Assembly (NCBI GenBank): GCA_029204225.1
Contig: CM055108.1
Span: 6,753,608 to 6,817,607, forward strand
Direction: 5' to 3'
Length of the DNA: 64,000 bases
From: Diphasiastrum complanatum
Taxonomy: Eukaryota; Streptophyta; Lycopodiopsida; Lycopodiales; Lycopodiaceae
This document shows, one piece after another, positions 46,072 to 58,066 of the stretch (the stretch's first letter is position 1; every line of letters begins with the position of its first letter). The notes beneath the pieces are model-generated. The model worked only from the letters and a program-made list of their open reading frames with translations, ran no database searches and had not been told where the DNA came from. A program made the position numbers and the translations under genes.

Positions 46072-46336
46072 TGTTATGCAACTAAGAACACTAATTGACC
46101 AGCAAACTAGTAGTCTAATTGAACAAGACAAGCTAAATTACGAGGAAACAAATTTCAACAAAGCAAGAAGTGACAACAAAATGAAAACTCCCACTCTTAT
46201 ATAGAGGGACGTGTATCCAGAAATAGATATTATTATAAAACCGAATACAATAATTTCTATTTATAACAACAATCCAATTTGGCAGTAATATTTATCACAA
46301 AGGAATATTCGAATTACAATTCAATATAAATTGTTT

Positions 46337-49000
46337 CTATTCCATCTCATCAGTTTCCGTAGTTTCTCTAGCGCTATTTTCCAAAACATTGGATGTTGGT
46401 GTCCTCGGCATCCATCTCTTTCCAACTCGGACTCTAGACATCCTCCATTCTTGATGCCTTGTTCTAGCATTAGAGGATTGCCATGCTGTCTTTCTGACTG
46501 AATTTGAATTGGAGATCATTAAACACAAGTCTTCAGTTCTTGTGTTTTGAAAGTGTCCTCGGCCCAAAACTCCTCTGTAAAACCATTGGAATATCTCAAC
46601 CAATGCATTGCTAAGACCCTTTCCTCCGCCATGCCGTGAATTTTTGAAATACGTAGCCTTTGCCCTGTAATGACTCTTTTCCATGCCTTGCGTATTCCAA
46701 ATAGCTAATGATCCATAGGTTTTCATAAACCAAGGTCCATGAGCATAGAAGATGTGTTGTTCATAGAAAATTTGTATTAGTTTAAATCTTTACAAATACA
46801 TAAATATGAAAGTAAAAAATATGAGACACACATACCATATAGTGAGTTATGTGTGTTTCTCCCCATGCATCGATCATCAATTTAGTAAATGTTTTGACTT
46901 CTCTTGCGTATCTATCCAAATCTTCATCTCTCACAATCTTTTTGTTGATAGTTTGTGACAAGGCATCAAATGCTTGCCAAACCTTAGCACGTGTACTTGC
47001 CATGCGAGGATCTGAGCCAATATTTGTTGTGCATTGACATATTTTCCTCCAGTACTCCCATTCAACACTGCTTTCACATGCAATATGATTTGACAATAGG
47101 TGTCTCGCTTTCGCACCACCCATTGAAACTTTTGCTGGAACATCTTGTGTTTTTCCACTCATCTCAACGTCTTTGGTAAGACTCACGTGGCCCCCGTGCA
47201 ATCCCATATCGGATAAAATTATCTCTAGATTTCTAATGCTAACATCTGCTCTTGATTTGGGCTGCATGTTCCATGCATAACAACAATGCGAAAATAATAA
47301 TTTGTCCAGTATTCGTAATTCACCATGCATTGTGCAAAAATGGACTCTTTCGAGAGGAATGTTCAACACAGGACTCCAAGCTTTGTCTAGATTGTGCCTA
47401 TTTGGTGCAGGACGTTGGTTGCAATTCAAAATACTTTTGTTCCGTCCAGATTCAAACATAGAATATATACAAAAATTCTTTGCATTTGCACCGAGACCAC
47501 AACCGTACATGCATTTCAAGTTCTTCAAATCAGCAGCTAGGTGCCATTCTACAGCAAAGCTTTCTCCTTCAACATTGAGCAATTTGCCTTCATTTTGTGC
47601 ATGTATTATCTTAGATATACTACATTTTTCAAATAGCCACTCCAGTACGTCGTGAGACTCCTTAGGAACTTCAAATGCAGCTATCCACCATATGTGATTT
47701 AACTTCCGCCAAACTGTTGCAATTCACGATTCATCAAGGTGATTGTGACACGTTCAAGTTTACGCCCTTTTACGATTTCTGCTTCGTCCAACTTAATAAC
47801 AAATATAACTTTACCTCCGCAATCTGTAAAACAGAAATTTCATTACTAAAACATATTAGTTGAAGAAAAGCATACAATTGAAAACCGGAATCCACAATAA
47901 ATGTTCTTACCATTTGTTCTAATTTCGTAATGTCGGATCATCATCGCTTGGACCTTTTCCAGATCTAAGAATATATTATTGCCTTGATGATAACGAAAAC
48001 ATGTCAGAGGTCCTTTCTTCTTATTGGTTACTGTAAAAGAATCCTCAGTATGTTGAAACTCTCCTAATTTAGAGAGCAATATTGAATTGCATTCTCGTTT
48101 GGCGGATTCGACAAGTTTATAAGTAGGTATTATTTGATGGCGTTTTAACCCATTTTTGTCAGAGCGTTTCATATACTTCTTCAAAGCTCTATACCCCTTG
48201 CGACTCACACCTCCTTGGTCACATGTGTACACCATCTCTTTAACATTTGGATTTGGCTTGAATTTGTCGACTAGCTTTTTTGCAATTCTCAAGCGAATTG
48301 AATCACTTGTTTCATCTTCAACAATCTTAATCAAATCTTTACCCTTCAAAAAATGTTCCATATATTTTCCGGCAATAAAATTTTTTCCAACCGTCTTTTT
48401 CAAGAACTCTTTTGTGTCCCTCATACGTCTTTTACTGGCACCACCACCTGGTGCCAAAGCTTCTAGTTTGTGTCTCTTAGTGTTTTCATTTTCTGCTTGC
48501 TGATCCATCGAGACTCTACGCTTTCGTTGTAAGCCATATATTGTCCTCTGAAATATACTGATTGAAGATTTCAATTCTTCAATTTTTGTGACAGAACTGG
48601 CAAGCTCTATTTTCAAACCATTTATCTCCTGCTCCAATTTCATATTTATTCCATGCAATGACTTTAAATTGTCATTCATACTCAATATATGAATGTTTGC
48701 CGTATTTGCCAATGTCTCAGCTTGAATTCTTTGAGAATCCATTGCTTGACAATAGCCAAGCAATCCATTCTGACCATCCCCAACGAACCTTAACAAACTA
48801 TGTACATCAGAGAATTTAGGAGGAGCATCTACCAGTGGATTATGAGGGTATAAATCACCTCTTACCCATAGGTCAATATGTTTTTTTTCTTCTAATCTCC
48901 AACAATGCATGTCATACGGATTTAAGTTAACACCCCATGCAGCTTTGGTGGTCGCATAATCCTTCTCTAACTTCATATGTAAGTGATACTTGGTTGTCAT
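46337..49000 (-). CDS. Candidate DDE transposase of the multi-gene element, copy 1
   Basis: Three long coding blocks separated by probable introns: 49000 to about 47870, about 47850 to about 46815, and about 46720-46337. N-terminus MTTKYHLHMKLEKDYATT, HIDLWVRGDLYPHNPLVDAP, NGLLGYCQAM; coiled coil (about residues 115-175); nuclear-localisation-like KRKRR stretches; YTCDQGGVSRKGYRALKKYM; VIFVIKLDEAEIVKGRKLE (first candidate Asp, about 47830-47770); WHLAADLKNLKCMYGCG (second Asp, about 47530); FCIYS (CxxC of copy 2 decayed); VHFCTMHGELRILDKLL (about 47345-47295); KARHLLSNH; then WNTQGMEKSHYRAKA (candidate Glu, about 46690). A possible frame problem lies near 47700 (TGA). The layout recalls poorly characterised transposon-like proteins with GDxK, CxxC and late E motifs in cnidarians and glomeromycete fungi (from memory, unverified). 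Confidence 0.6.
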
Positions 49001-49382
49001 CTTGAAGATGTCGAATTTCCCAAAAGAATCTATGTAGAACATGACAATATACCTTAATCAAATGGTGTCAAAGTTCAATGTGAACTAACCATGATATAAG
49101 CTTTATTAGGCATATACTAGTTTCCATCCCTAGGGTCCTATTGTAGTTAGGACAATGAAAGGTCGTCCTATACTAACCCTACTCTAGTTGTAATTTGTAA
49201 CTTACCTATTAGTTGCCTATTATAGTCTATGCAAATAACATACAATAGTCTATGAAAATGAGAGCTACATTTAGGCCTTAACTCTTGCTCACCTTGTACG
49301 GTAACCCAAGGTAAAGGTGCCATGCAGAATTGATTAGCACTAAATTAACTATGATCAGAAAACTTGTTTAGGCAAGGAAGAG

Positions 49383-49412
49383 GCCCTTTTTGAGTCCAAA
49401 AAGGGCCCTAAT
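49383..49412 (-). repeat. Right terminal inverted repeat
   Basis: Inverted match of 40848-40877 at 28 of 30 positions; reads ggccctttttgagtccaaa then aagggccctaat on the plus strand, itself a near-perfect hairpin. Confidence 0.75.
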
Positions 49413-49840
49413 GGTTCTTTCTCTCAACAAGACCATTTGACTGAGGCGAATAGGAGGTAATGTATTGTTACTCAATGTCGTTGTTGAGGCGGTACTCCTT
49501 GAATTCAGTGGAGATGTATTCTCTCCTGTTGTCGGACCTCAGTGCTTTGATTCTTTTACCAGTCTGATTTTCTGCATGCTCTTTGAATTGTTTGAACTTG
49601 ATAAAAGCTTCAAATTTCTGCTTGATGAAGTAAACAGTTGTTCTTCGAGAGAATTTGTCAATAAAAGTAATGAAATACTTTGCATCTAGCAATGAAAGAG
49701 TTTGCATATGTCCACATATATCTAAATGAACAACATCTAACATACATTTTGCTGCATGCCTATGACTCGATCTTAAAGGAATCCTAGTATGCTTTCCAAG
49801 GATGCAGCTATGGCAGAGAGGGAGATCGACTTTTCCAGAA
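49413..49840 (-). pseudogene. Copia element D integrase, separated half
   Basis: Minus strand: VVHLDICGHMQTLSLLDAKY, FITFIDKFSRRTTVYFIKQ, IKALRSDNRREYISTEF, YSPQSNGLVERKN in the expected order. It continues across the 8.57-kb insertion into 40847. The upper end at about 49840 stops at ccagaaggatag, where a different copia RNase H tail is attached. Confidence 0.75.
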
Positions 49841-49844
49841 GGAT

Positions 49845-50215
49845 AGTAAAAATTTTGAAATTCCCCTTAATGAGCATTCATGTAACTTCCCTATCCTTAA
49901 CCTGAGCATCTCACAAAATCTAATGTGACTCTCTGAATTTAGAGACTTATTGAAAATGTTTGCGGCCATGACCAATGCTCCATAAAAAATGTAATAGACT
50001 TCTCTATTTAGAACTTTCTCTCTAATATAATGATGTTTTACTTGAATATGTTTACTCCTAGAATGAAATCTGGGATTAAGCAACAACGCAATAGCACTTT
50101 GATTGTCACAAAACAATTGTGTTAGACTATTCTGAGAGAGTCCGATGTCATAAAGTAATCGTCTAAGTTTGCATGTGTTGTAGAGATCTATTATGCTTTG
50201 ATCCAATAGGAATAT
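49845..50215 (-). pseudogene. Copia RNase H tail (family G, copy 1)
   Basis: Minus strand: [76 protein letters not shown]. The other copy is 61766-62056. Both end at the same aattttgaaattcccctta boundary, suggesting a shared truncated source. Confidence 0.65.
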
Positions 50216-51372
50216 GGCCAAGTACACACAAAAAAATCCAAGTAAAAGACCAAATTGCCAATGTAAGGAGAATGAGGACCCACTTCATTGTCCAATACAA
50301 GTGGAAAGGAGGGACTTGAAAGTTGAAATAATGGAAAAGAGCCCTCGTTGAAAAAATCTGTTGATTTGGTGAGAGTATAGTGTTGTAAAGTGGATGTTGG
50401 CCTATTTTAGAAAAGATATATTGTTGAAGGAAGAGACTTCGTGATGTTGCACTTGTAAGGGAATTATTGTTTTTGCTCCTACATGTTCTAGGTTTTTGGG
50501 ATATTTAAGGGGAACTGAATGTGGAGGGGCGAAGGACAATTGAGTCTAAGCAACCAAAATTTATGAACTTCTTCCAAATTTAACTTTTTAGGCTTTTGAT
50601 CCATCCAAGAGATGGTTGAAGTTGTAAGCAAGTGGATTCAGCTCCGATTCATTATATGAAGGCCATCACGACAAATGCGCCAACATCTTCAAGGAAAACT
50701 ATCCTAATCATCTGTCATACTATAAAACCGACAAAATCCAAGCTAGCCAAAAATCAAATAGACATTCATTCATATGGTAACCAATATAAAAGCAAAGTCA
50801 TCATACCACTGATCCATGCTGCACCAAACTAGAAAACCGTGACGTTCACACTTCTGCACGTTTCCCAAAAAAATGTTGGGGTAACAATTCTTTCACTTGA
50901 ACTTGTCATGAAAGTTAAATCAATTCGGTCATAAGCCCAACGAGATGATGGTCTTGGACTATGGATGATGGACTTGGTCCTACATGTTTAGAAAAGATAT
51001 ATTGTCGAAAAAAGAGACTTTGTGATGTTGCACTTGTAAGGAGATTATTGTTTTTGCTCTTGCATGTTCTAGGTTTCTGGGATATTTAAGAGGAAATGAA
51101 TGTGGAGGGTCAAGGGACAATTGAGTCTAAGCAACCAAAATTTATGAACTTCTTCCAAAATTTAACGTTTTAGGCTTTTGATCCATCCAACATGCCATGG
51201 TTGAACTTGTAAGCAAGTAAATTCAACTCCGATTTGTTAAAAATTCACAATTCTAGCTTGACTAGTTTTGGTCATATGACTTGTAAATAGTTAGATGGTC
51301 ATGATGTGGCTTGTCACACGTGCCAAATAGCATAGGATTCCATTCATAAGGATGTTCTCAAGTAGACCTAAG
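50216..51372. repeat. Region with internal direct duplication
   Basis: About 50405-50650 and 50995-51235 are direct repeats of about 240 bp (agagacttcgtgatgttgca, gtgtggagggg-type and tgagtctaagcaaccaaaat blocks). 50640-50760 is the uninterrupted relative of the sequence split by the solo LTR at 62128-63044. No gene recognised. Confidence 0.55.
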
Positions 51373-51915
51373 TGTTAGAACCTTTGGAATGAGTCCAAAT
51401 TATGCTTAGATACAAGGGAGAAAAAATAGGAGCTATTTTTGGTAATTTTTGCATTTTGAGGGATCTCCAAGATTCCAACCCTAACTTGGTAGGGATGAAA
51501 GATCCACCAAAATTAGCATTAGGGATAGGTTTAGGGCTACTCATACCTGCCCAAAACCGTGATGGATCATGTATATATAGGTGATGATATCTCACCAAAA
51601 TTAATCAAGCAATTTCATGTTTTTTCTCTCATAATGGTGCAATTGCTCTCTATGTTCATAATTGTTTGAGTACTTGTGATTACTAATGATTATAGGATTG
51701 AATGTAGGTCTGGTGTACAGTACTCAGACTGTGGGAGGCCGTACTTTCACACGTGTGAAGCCTTCTTCAAGGATTTGGGCCATTTAGTGAGGTTCAAGCA
51801 TAGATTTTTGATGGATTTTGATGGTTCAACTTGTGCTAATCTTATGAAATCATAATCTATTGTTTCCCTCATCATTTCAAGTGTTTTAGGATCCTTATTT
51901 GCTGTAATTTTTACA
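51373..51915 (+). repeat. 5' LTR of copia element C (543 bp)
   Basis: Starts TGTTAGAACC and ends tttttaca, with the primer-binding site TGGTATCAGAGCC directly abutting at 51916. No second copy of this LTR is in the window, so the 3' end of the element has been lost (it is fused to B2 at about 54820). Confidence 0.7.
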
Positions 51916-51928
51916 TGGTATCAGAGCC
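51916..51928 (+). other. Primer-binding site of element C
   Basis: TGGTATCAGAGCC, complementary to the 3' end of initiator Met tRNA, immediately after the LTR. Confidence 0.85.
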
Positions 51929-52726
51929 TAAAGGCTGAAATGAGCTAAATCCTTGGTTTTCATTCAATTTGATCACAATTTTTGATCTAAATCGTGTGTA
52001 GATTGGATCTTAGCATCTAGTATTGATTCTAGAACTCAAAGTGAGTCAATTACATTGGAGATTGGTGTTGTGTGACTTAATTTGCAGGTGTTTAGGTGTC
52101 TAAAACCAGAGGCAAAGTTGAATTCAATTCACATTACCAAGATAGCAAGTTTTGCTTGCTCCAAGCATTGATTTCTAAGCGAGTTTTGGAGGTGATTTCA
52201 TAGAGGAGGCTTTCTAGCATTCAAGGAGAGGGAAGATCAGAGTTTTGGGGACTCTTCAAGGCTGTTCTAAGGTGTAGTAGGCACCTCCTAAAGTGATTTA
52301 GGTTCAGTCCAACCATTGCTTGACTTATGCACCAAATTAGATCAATTTTTCATCAATTTTGATCATTTTTTGCTTGTGATTGGATAGTAGATTGTGTTGC
52401 ATCCTCATTAAGTTCCATTTAGATCTTTTACAAGTGATTTTGGAAGTATATTAGGTTGCTGAAATTCACTCTTGATCAGATCATTTGGAAGCTTTAATGT
52501 TCTTTATAGAAAGAGGGGCAATTCTACTAGTATTGTCTACTTCAATCAAGCAAGTGCATTGTTTCTAGTATTCTATGATTTGATTTTGTTAGAGATCATT
52601 CTTAGATCTTTATAGGAAGTCTATTACTGATCTTTTCAGGTCCCTAAGAAGTGGGAAAAGGTAGACCTTCAATCAAATCAATAGAAGTAACCTTCATTTG
52701 TGTCAAGTCCTTGACTAGGAGACTAG
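51929..52726. other. Untranslated leader of element C
   Basis: About 800 bp between the primer site and the gag ATG, without long ORFs; an expected but rather long copia leader. Confidence 0.5.
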
Positions 52727-53203
52727 ATGGCATCTATAAATGCATATCTTTTGGATACTAATGAAAGGCTCAACAAAACTAACTATTCCATATGGAAAGT
52801 TAGAATGGAATCTATCATGATCATGCAAGATCTGATGGAAATTGTAAATGGTAAGGAGGGTGAACCTATTCATCCTCAAGAAAAAGCCAAATACATCAAG
52901 AGGTGCAATGTTGCACTACATTGCATAAAAATGAATGTTGCAAATGAACTCTTAAGAGAGGTAGGAGATTGCACTTCAGCTCAAGATGCTTGGGAGACTT
53001 TGCAAAAGGTCTATGAATCCAAGAACCATACTAGAATGTTAGCTTTGAAGAATCAAATCTATAGAAGCTATCAAAAGAAAGGAGAGAGTGCACATACTTT
53101 TGTCCTAATAGTAAAGGAATTGAACAAAGAGCTAGCCTTTATAGGTGACCCTATCAAGGATGAAGAGCTTGTTCAACTCATAGTGAATGTTCTAAGGCTT
53201 TAA
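52727..53203 (+). CDS. Copia element C gag (N-terminal part)
   Basis: Open frame of 158 residues starting MASINAYLLDTNERLNKTNY, then SIWKVRMESIMIMQDLMEIV, CTSAQDAWETLQKVYESKNH, ALKNQIYRSYQKKGESAHTF, GDPIKDEELVQLIVNVLRL: the Retrotran_gag/UBN2 capsid region. The zinc knuckle is missing: the frame ends where sequence jumps into integrase. Well preserved, implying recent activity of this family. Confidence 0.8.
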   Translation: MASINAYLLDTNERLNKTNYSIWKVRMESIMIMQDLMEIVNGKEGEPIHPQEKAKYIKRCNVALHCIKMNVANELLREVGDCTSAQDAWETLQKVYESKNHTRMLALKNQIYRSYQKKGESAHTFVLIVKELNKELAFIGDPIKDEELVQLIVNVLRL

Positions 53204-54820
53204 GATTAGATGCTTGTTTGCCCAAATCCTTTTGGGGTGAGTCTCTTGTATGTGCAAACTACTTGATGAATAGGGTGTCTTGCAAAGCAATTGAAGGCAA
53301 AACTCCTTATGAGATGTTGTATGGAAAGAAACCCAATCTTAATCACTTGAAAGTTTTTGGGTGTATATGTTATGTGCATGTGCCATTGGAAACAAGAACC
53401 AAGGAGGATCCATCTTCCACAAGAGGGATCATGCTTGGATATGCAAGCTCAAGCAAGGGCTACAAAGTCTATCTCCCATCCTTGAACAAATTTGTTGTTT
53501 CAAGGGATGTCATCTTTGATGAACATCATATGCATATGCTTGAAGAAGGCTCAAGTGCTCCAACAATCAAGAAGAAGATGGCCGAGGAGCAAGATCTTGG
53601 TTTTGAGGAGGAGCTCATGGAGGAGCAAGCACCAAACCCACCTATCACACCAAGGAGATCTTCAAGGGCAAAAGTGGAGCCATCAAGGCTCACATATCAA
53701 GGCAAAGGACAGCAAGTTGAGGGTATCTCATCCACTTCTTATGCTTTATCTAGTTTTGAAGAACCGTCTAATGTTGAAGATGCATTGAACTCCAAAGAAT
53801 GGTATAAAGCTATGTTGGATGAGTATGATGCCTTGATTGAGAATGAAACTTGGTTGCTTGTTGAGAGACCTCAAAGGAATGTAATAGGATGCAAGTGGGT
53901 CTTCAAGCTTAAGTTGAATGCAAATGGGAGTGTTAACAAACATAAAGCAAGATTAGTTGCAAAAGGTTATGCTCAAGAGAGAGGGATAGACTATGAGGAA
54001 ACTTTTGCACCCGTGGCCAAGATGGTCACAATAAGACTAATTATTGCACTTGCATCACATTTTGGATGGATTCTATGTCAAATGGATGTCTCTAATGCTT
54101 TCTTGAATGGTTTTTTGGAAGAGGATATCTATATGGAGCAGCCACAAGGGTTCATCAAGCATGGAATGGAGAACAAAGTATGCCATCTCCAAAGAAGCAT
54201 CTTTGGCTTGAAGCAAGCCTCGAGATCTTGGAATTCAAGACTACATTGCTATCTTATTTCACTTTCTTTTGTTCAAAGTGAATATGATCCTACTCTTTAC
54301 ATTAAGTTTGATGATGTTGGTATTGTACTTTTACTCATTTATGTAGATGACATCATCATTAGTGGAAATAGTGTTGATGGTATTGAAAAAATCAAGATAG
54401 ATCTATCCTTAGAGTTCAAGATGGTAGATCTAGGGTGTCTTCACTTCATCTTAGGCATAGAAGTACTTAGAGGGTCTGATTTTATCTTTATAAGTCAAGT
54501 AAACTATGCTCAAAGTCTTTTGAAGAAGTTTAAGATGGAAGTATGCAAAAGTGTTGACACACCAATGGAGCAAGATGTAAAAGTGCCAAATGAAGATGAT
54601 GAAAGATCCTTCATGGACATCACTTTGTTTAGGCAACTTATAGGTTCCTTAATGTGGATCACTATAACTAGACCAGATCTTAGCTTTAGTGTATGTAGGT
54701 TGAGCCAATCCATGCAAAAGCCATTGAATATCCATTGGAAAAAGGCTAAGAGGATTCTAAGATACATCTCGGGTACATTGGATTTTGGGATTCTATATAG
54801 AGGAGATGTGATTAACCTTC
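53204..54820 (+). CDS. Copia element C pol (integrase tail, RT, start of RNase H)
   Basis: Long open frame from about 53218. Order: LPKSFWGESLVCANYLMNRV (integrase end), LKVFGCICYVHVP and VVSRDVIFDEHH (integrase tail), acidic linker, then RT: GCKWVFKLKLNANGSVNKHK, ARLVAKGYAQERGIDYEET, LCQMDVSNAFLNGFLEEDIY (catalytic D), FGLKQASRSW, LLIYVDDIIISGNS (YVDD intact), LGCLHFILGIEVLRG, IGSLMWITITRPDLSFSV, WKKAKRILRYISGT. Protease, GAG-pre-integrase and the DDE integrase core are deleted between gag and here. RNase H is cut at about 54820, where element B2 sequence begins (aaggaatacatcaagaag). RT is uninterrupted, but the element cannot be autonomous. Confidence 0.82.
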
Positions 54821-55928
54821 AAGGAATACATCAAGAAGATGGAAGACTTGAAGAGGAAGGGACCAATGCAGGTGAATGTAGCTGAAGCAGAGCCTGTTGA
54901 GGAAGAGGACATAGCGCTTATGGCATTTGAGGATGGGACGACAAGAATCAAAACAAAGGTAACCCCCAGGAAGTGGTGGAGAGTTAAACAACTATGGTAA
55001 TTGACATAAGTGAATCTGAAGAAAGAAGCCACGATGAGAACTTGTACTCAAGATTCAGGGGCAACAACGCACATGACATTTGACAAGAGGGTGTTCATAA
55101 CATACAAGGACAACCAGAGGGAAAAGAACGTGATTCTAGAAAATTGAAAGGCTATAAATTCTCCAGGATTAGGAACGATGCAGTTGATATTGGCCGGAGA
55201 TAAGAAAGAAATCCTAAATGATGTGATGTATGTATCCCGAATATCAAAGAATCTGTTGTCTGTAAAGAAATTGGCACAAAGTGGGATGGAGTTGAAGTTC
55301 AAAGGTGATGAACGCATTATCATGAAAGACAAAGAAGTGGCATTGGAAGGCTCTCATCAGAGTCATGAGATATCTTTGAGCTACTATGGACTTTTGCATT
55401 TGTTATGGAGTAGTCGACAAGGACAAACTCAATTTACTCAGTGGTTATACATATGCAAGCTGGGCAGAACATGTAGACACTCATAAATCCACTTTTAGAT
55501 TTACATTCTTTCTCAACAATGGTCCAATTTTCTGGAACAGTCACAAGCAATCTTCGATAGCTCTATCCTCTACAGGATCAGAGTATATGAAGCGTCTCAA
55601 GATACCAAGGAAGCAATTTGGTTGAGAAACTTACTTTTAGATATCAGTCTGAATCAATCTGCCCCGACATTATTATTTTGTGATAATCAAAGTGCCATCG
55701 CCTTATCAGCCGACCCTAGGTTTCATTCTAGGAATAAGCACGCTGAACTGATGTATCACTATGTCAGAAGCAGAGTTCTTGACGAAGAGGTCAGATTGTA
55801 GTATTGTCAAACGCAAGATATGACAGCAAACATTTTTACCAAAGAATTAAGCTTGAATATGCACAGAAAGTTCTGTGCAGAACTAAGTTTAAATGTCAAG
55901 ACATTCATCGATTCAGATTAAGGGGGAG
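54821..55928 (+). pseudogene. Element B2: zinc-knuckle/protease fused to RNase H
   Basis: Starts within the zinc-knuckle linker (KKMEDLKRKGPMQVNVAEAE), then EEDIALMAFEDGTTRIKTK, protease TQDSGATTHMTFDKRVFI, YVSRISKNLLSVKKLAQSGM and RIIMKDKEVALEG. There it switches into the RNase H region of the TGTTGGA-LTR family (GYTYASWAEHVDTHKST, SALS/CDNQSAIALSADPRFHSR, VRSRVLDEEVRL). It ends in a polypurine tract (agggggag) and the LTR at 55929. The internal joint is the same as in B1 (about 30545). Several stops and frameshifts. Confidence 0.75.
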
Positions 55929-56895
55929 TGTTGGATTATTCTCCTACTAATCGACTAATCGACATTTTAATCTTCATCCAACTTTTATCCAGAACTGTAG
56001 ATTTCTTTGTGTTTTTACACAGTCTGTAGAACTACTCAGAAACGGCTCATAGGGTCGAAATTTTTTTGGTTTTTTCTCACTTTGGCTTTTTCACAAAATG
56101 CCAAATGCCTTAAATGTCAGATTCCTTAAATGTTAAAAAAATAATGTTGGCAAAGACCTTCACAGTTTTCGCATTTTTCACATGACAGTTTACGTTCATT
56201 TCTGTAGAGTGACAGTTTAAGTTCAAATATGCAAACAGACTATTTACAACCAAAAGCCACCGACATGCATTAACTGGATGATACATTTGACGACCTAATT
56301 ACTTAGTATAAATAGTTGTTCATCTTCCTATATCTTATGCATGAAGATCAATCATCATGTATTGAATAGTTAGTGTTCTCTCTCAAGCCTGCGAGCTTGG
56401 ACACTCCTGAGCATTCTAGCTCAGTTTTTTAAAATTGTTTAGAGATTGCTATTGTGCTTACTGCTTATCAACATTGCGCTTGATTCAAATTTATATTTAG
56501 CCGCTCAGAGATAGCTTAGAGTATGCGGCCTTGATCCGCAACTTGTTGTACTCATTTACATATGTCTCGTTTTCATATTGAATCTTCTTATTGTGTTCAA
56601 GTTGATCTTAGAATGTATGCGTGTTTGTAATTCTTCGCGACTAATTATTTGTCTGATAACTCAAAGATTAATGTTTGGCTACGTAATCATTGTAGTACTA
56701 ATGATCTCAAAGTTAGTTACTATAAGATCGAACTTGATTTTTATCACTACTATTTTGTTCGAAATTGATAGGCGTAGTCATGCATAGAGAAAGAAGAAGA
56801 TAGTTTATTATGCTGCGCACGATAAGTTTTCTTTCTTGTTCGAATTCTTTTTATTTGAATCTATTCAGACTACCTTTTCACACATCTTTCCAACA
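55929..56895 (+). repeat. 3' LTR of element B2 (967 bp)
   Basis: TGTTGGATTATTCTCC start and tttccaaca end; full-length, same family as 26460-27455. Confidence 0.85.
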
Positions 56896-57647
56896 CTACC
56901 GACCCTTGAGATCTTGAAATGACAACCCCTAATGCCAAGGCATCATCGTGCTCCATAGTAAGGTTGGTCGTGGTATGTTTTAGGTTGGAGATGTTTTGAT
57001 CCTTATACTGGATTTGGTTCTGGAGGTGGGTGATCATCTGCTGCTGTTGCTAGATGTGTGCATTGAGATTATGGATCTGCTGATGTTGTTGATTGAAATC
57101 AGCCACCAACTTTTTCGTATCGTATTGAAGTTGTGAATTCACTTCATCTACCTACCTTATGCATGTTGTCCTGACAATGTGTCGAAAATATTGTATTGCA
57201 GCCCATTGAGCAAGTAAACCATCATTTGGGCCACTAGTGGTAATTATTGCTTCCAAAATCCAATGTCAGGAAAGGGGCATCCATAGTTGGGGTGAGGCAT
57301 AGGGTTATAAGGAAGGAGATCTAGAATTGGTGGAGAAGATGGATTTTGAGAGAATGAAGGTCAAGGTGATTAAGGTTTTGGAGGAGGTGAATGTGGAGGT
57401 GAATGTGGAGGTGATTGGGATTCCGGAGGAGAATTTGCTTTTGAAGGAGAAGAGTGGATTGGAGAAGTTGTGACAGTGGTAGATTGGGTTTGTGTTAGTA
57501 AATGTAATGCAAAATCATCTACGTTGACCGAGGAGTCAAGTAGAGTGGAGGTATGTATGGGAGATGGCTTTTTTATAATGGTAGTATCAAAGCCCGTGTT
57601 TAGTGTGATATTAGACGAAGTGGATGTGGCAGTAGGTGGTGGAAGTA
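56896..57647. other. Sequence between copia LTRs, possible minus-strand gag-like relic
   Basis: The minus strand around 57140-56960 reads FNQQHQQIHNLNAHI, QQQQMITHLQ and similar Gln-rich coiled-coil-like peptide; a gg(a/t)ggtgaatgtgga direct repeat lies at about 57380-57412. No firm identification. Confidence 0.3.
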
Positions 57648-58066
57648 TGCATCATCCAGTTGGCTGTGATGTGCTGGCATCCATCCAGTTAGGACTTCTC
57701 AAAAATTACTTGCTTGATGAATTAGTGCAAGTCGGTGGCTTTTGGTCGTAAATAGTCTATCTGCATATTTGAACGTTAACTGTCACTCTGAAGAAATGAA
57801 CGTAAACTGTCATGCGAAAAATGCAAAAACTACGAAAGTCTTTGCTAATGTGATTTTCTTAACATTTGAGACATCTGGCATTTTGTGAAAAAGTCGAAGT
57901 GAGAGAAAATTCCAAAAGACAAAAATCCCAAAAATCTCGACACTATGAGCCATTTTTGAGTAGTTCTGCAAACTGTGTAAAAACACGAAGAAATCTGCAG
58001 GTCTGGATGAAAGTTGGATGAAGATTAAAATGTCGATTAGTCAATTAGTAGTAGAATAATCCAACA
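57648..58066 (-). repeat. 3' LTR of copia element F (partial)
   Basis: Reverse orientation; the edge TGTTGGATTATTCTAC (minus) is at 58066. The lower end is cut at about 57648, leaving less than half of the LTR. The polypurine tract is degraded (plus strand actccccgttaa). Confidence 0.75.
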
